64,000 bases of DNA. Source: Acanthaster planci. Lineage: Eukaryota; Echinodermata; Asteroidea; Valvatida; Acanthasteridae. The notes under the pieces are model-generated. The model saw only the letters and a program-made list of their open reading frames with translations, ran no database searches and had not been told where the DNA came from. The stretch spans positions 162,780-226,779 of the forward strand of contig NW_019091460.1 in NCBI RefSeq assembly GCF_001949145.1, given 5' to 3'. This document shows positions 63,266-64,000 of this stretch, piece after piece (the first letter of the stretch is position 1; every line of letters starts with the position of its first letter). Made by a program: the position numbers and the translations under genes.

Positions 63266-64000
63266 TACATGCTGGAGAAATAATGGCATTTCATTGCTAC
63301 TTTCACCTGGATGCATTAATAGCAAGAGAACACAACCAAATAAGGCATGCTTGAGAAACCATCAAAGTGGTTGAACAGCTAGCTTACAGATTAAAAAAAC
63401 TGTGTACATCAGACAGATCCACCTGCATCGCTGTTCAAATCAACACCAGTTGACTGCATGTCATGATAGAGCTGTGCCCTGTGTTGCTGATCCAGTTATA
63501 AATGCTGCTTTTGCCAGTGTTTTCTGAAGGCTCTCAGATTGTTTAGTTAGTGGGGACCATCATTAAAGCAGGGGTCATGCAAGGTTTTGCTGAGAGACAT
63601 TCTCTTGCCAACAAGAATAACAAAAACCACTTTTTCCAACTTCAGTGACTGAATCCGAGCAGCTGTAGTTACTCTAGAGCATTTGATAATATCATTTTTT
63701 CCCCTGAATTCTTAACCATCTTTAAAACTTCCATGAAAAATTTCGGAGAAGTACAGCATATTTTTTGCTTTACAATTCATGGTTCTACTTGTTGCTGTCA
63801 GGAAACAAGCAAAAAAAATACCACGGTAATCTTACGATAGCAAATTATTAATTTTCTGAAAGGAAAGCTTTTTTGATGATTATATTTGAAACTACAAAGG
63901 GTAAGCCTTACATTTTTTTAATGAAAATGGGTAAAAAAATTATTTCCCCTAAATTCTGAAATTTGTCATTGTCGGCCAAAATTGAATAAACTGCCAAGGG
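63266..64000 (+). other. ENOX 3' UTR
   Basis: No coding exon follows the stop. The AATAAA at 63985-63990 (TTGAATAAACTG) near the window end is a candidate polyadenylation signal, giving a 3' UTR of about 0.75 kb. Confidence 0.5.

Overview
The window is eukaryotic nuclear DNA from an animal. Genes are split into many short exons with GT-AG introns, introns and intergenic DNA are AT-rich, and fossil transposons are common. Four protein-coding genes could be assembled exon by exon with consistent splice phase, and all four are animal families: TRAPPC14 (minus strand), a GDE2/GDPD5-type glycerophosphodiesterase, an NCK SH2/SH3 adaptor and an ECTO-NOX protein (all plus). There is one copy each of NCK and ENOX type where vertebrates have two, proteins are of vertebrate-like length, and the palindromic motif TGTACATGTACA is everywhere. 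This suggests a marine invertebrate, perhaps an echinoderm, hemichordate or cephalochordate; a lophotrochozoan cannot be excluded. That placement is inference.

Layout. 1-360: last coding exon of an unrecognised plus-strand gene. 600-1130: a broken Penelope-like retroelement fragment with a GIY-YIG nuclease remnant. 4214-14193 (minus): TRAPPC14, 11 coding exons, 625 aa, whose start lies in a YY1/NRF1-type promoter that may also serve the opposite direction. 17729-28011 (plus): GDPD5/GDE2-like gene, 15 coding exons, 626 aa; its introns hold two tRNA-core repeats with inverted ends, a 254-bp inverted-repeat element, a piggyBac-like non-autonomous element and two tandem duplications. 29094-30102: an internally deleted Penelope-like element bounded by about 155-bp inverted repeats. 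32-44 kb: no assembled gene, but two candidate alternative first exons that would splice in frame to NCK, and a foldback repeat. 44187-47255: NCK, two coding exons, 390 aa. 47.3-55.8 kb: NCK 3' region, foldback and hairpin repeats, and a GC-richer stretch that may be the ENOX promoter. 55803-63265: ENOX homologue, 14 coding exons, 655 aa, with a seven-copy minisatellite that duplicates one of its exon/intron junctions.

The genes do not form one pathway. TRAPPC14 acts in vesicle tethering and ciliary trafficking, GDE2 is a membrane ecto-phosphodiesterase, NCK links phosphotyrosine to actin, and ENOX proteins are cell-surface thiol/NADH oxidases. The most unusual signals are the duplicated splice-junction array in ENOX, the possible myristoylated or acidic alternative N-termini of NCK, the tRNA-core elements with terminal inverted repeats, and the loss of the C-terminal redox cysteine in the GDE2 homologue. 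Gene identities rest on remembered similarity to human proteins; exon boundaries rest on splice consensus and phase, not on transcripts.
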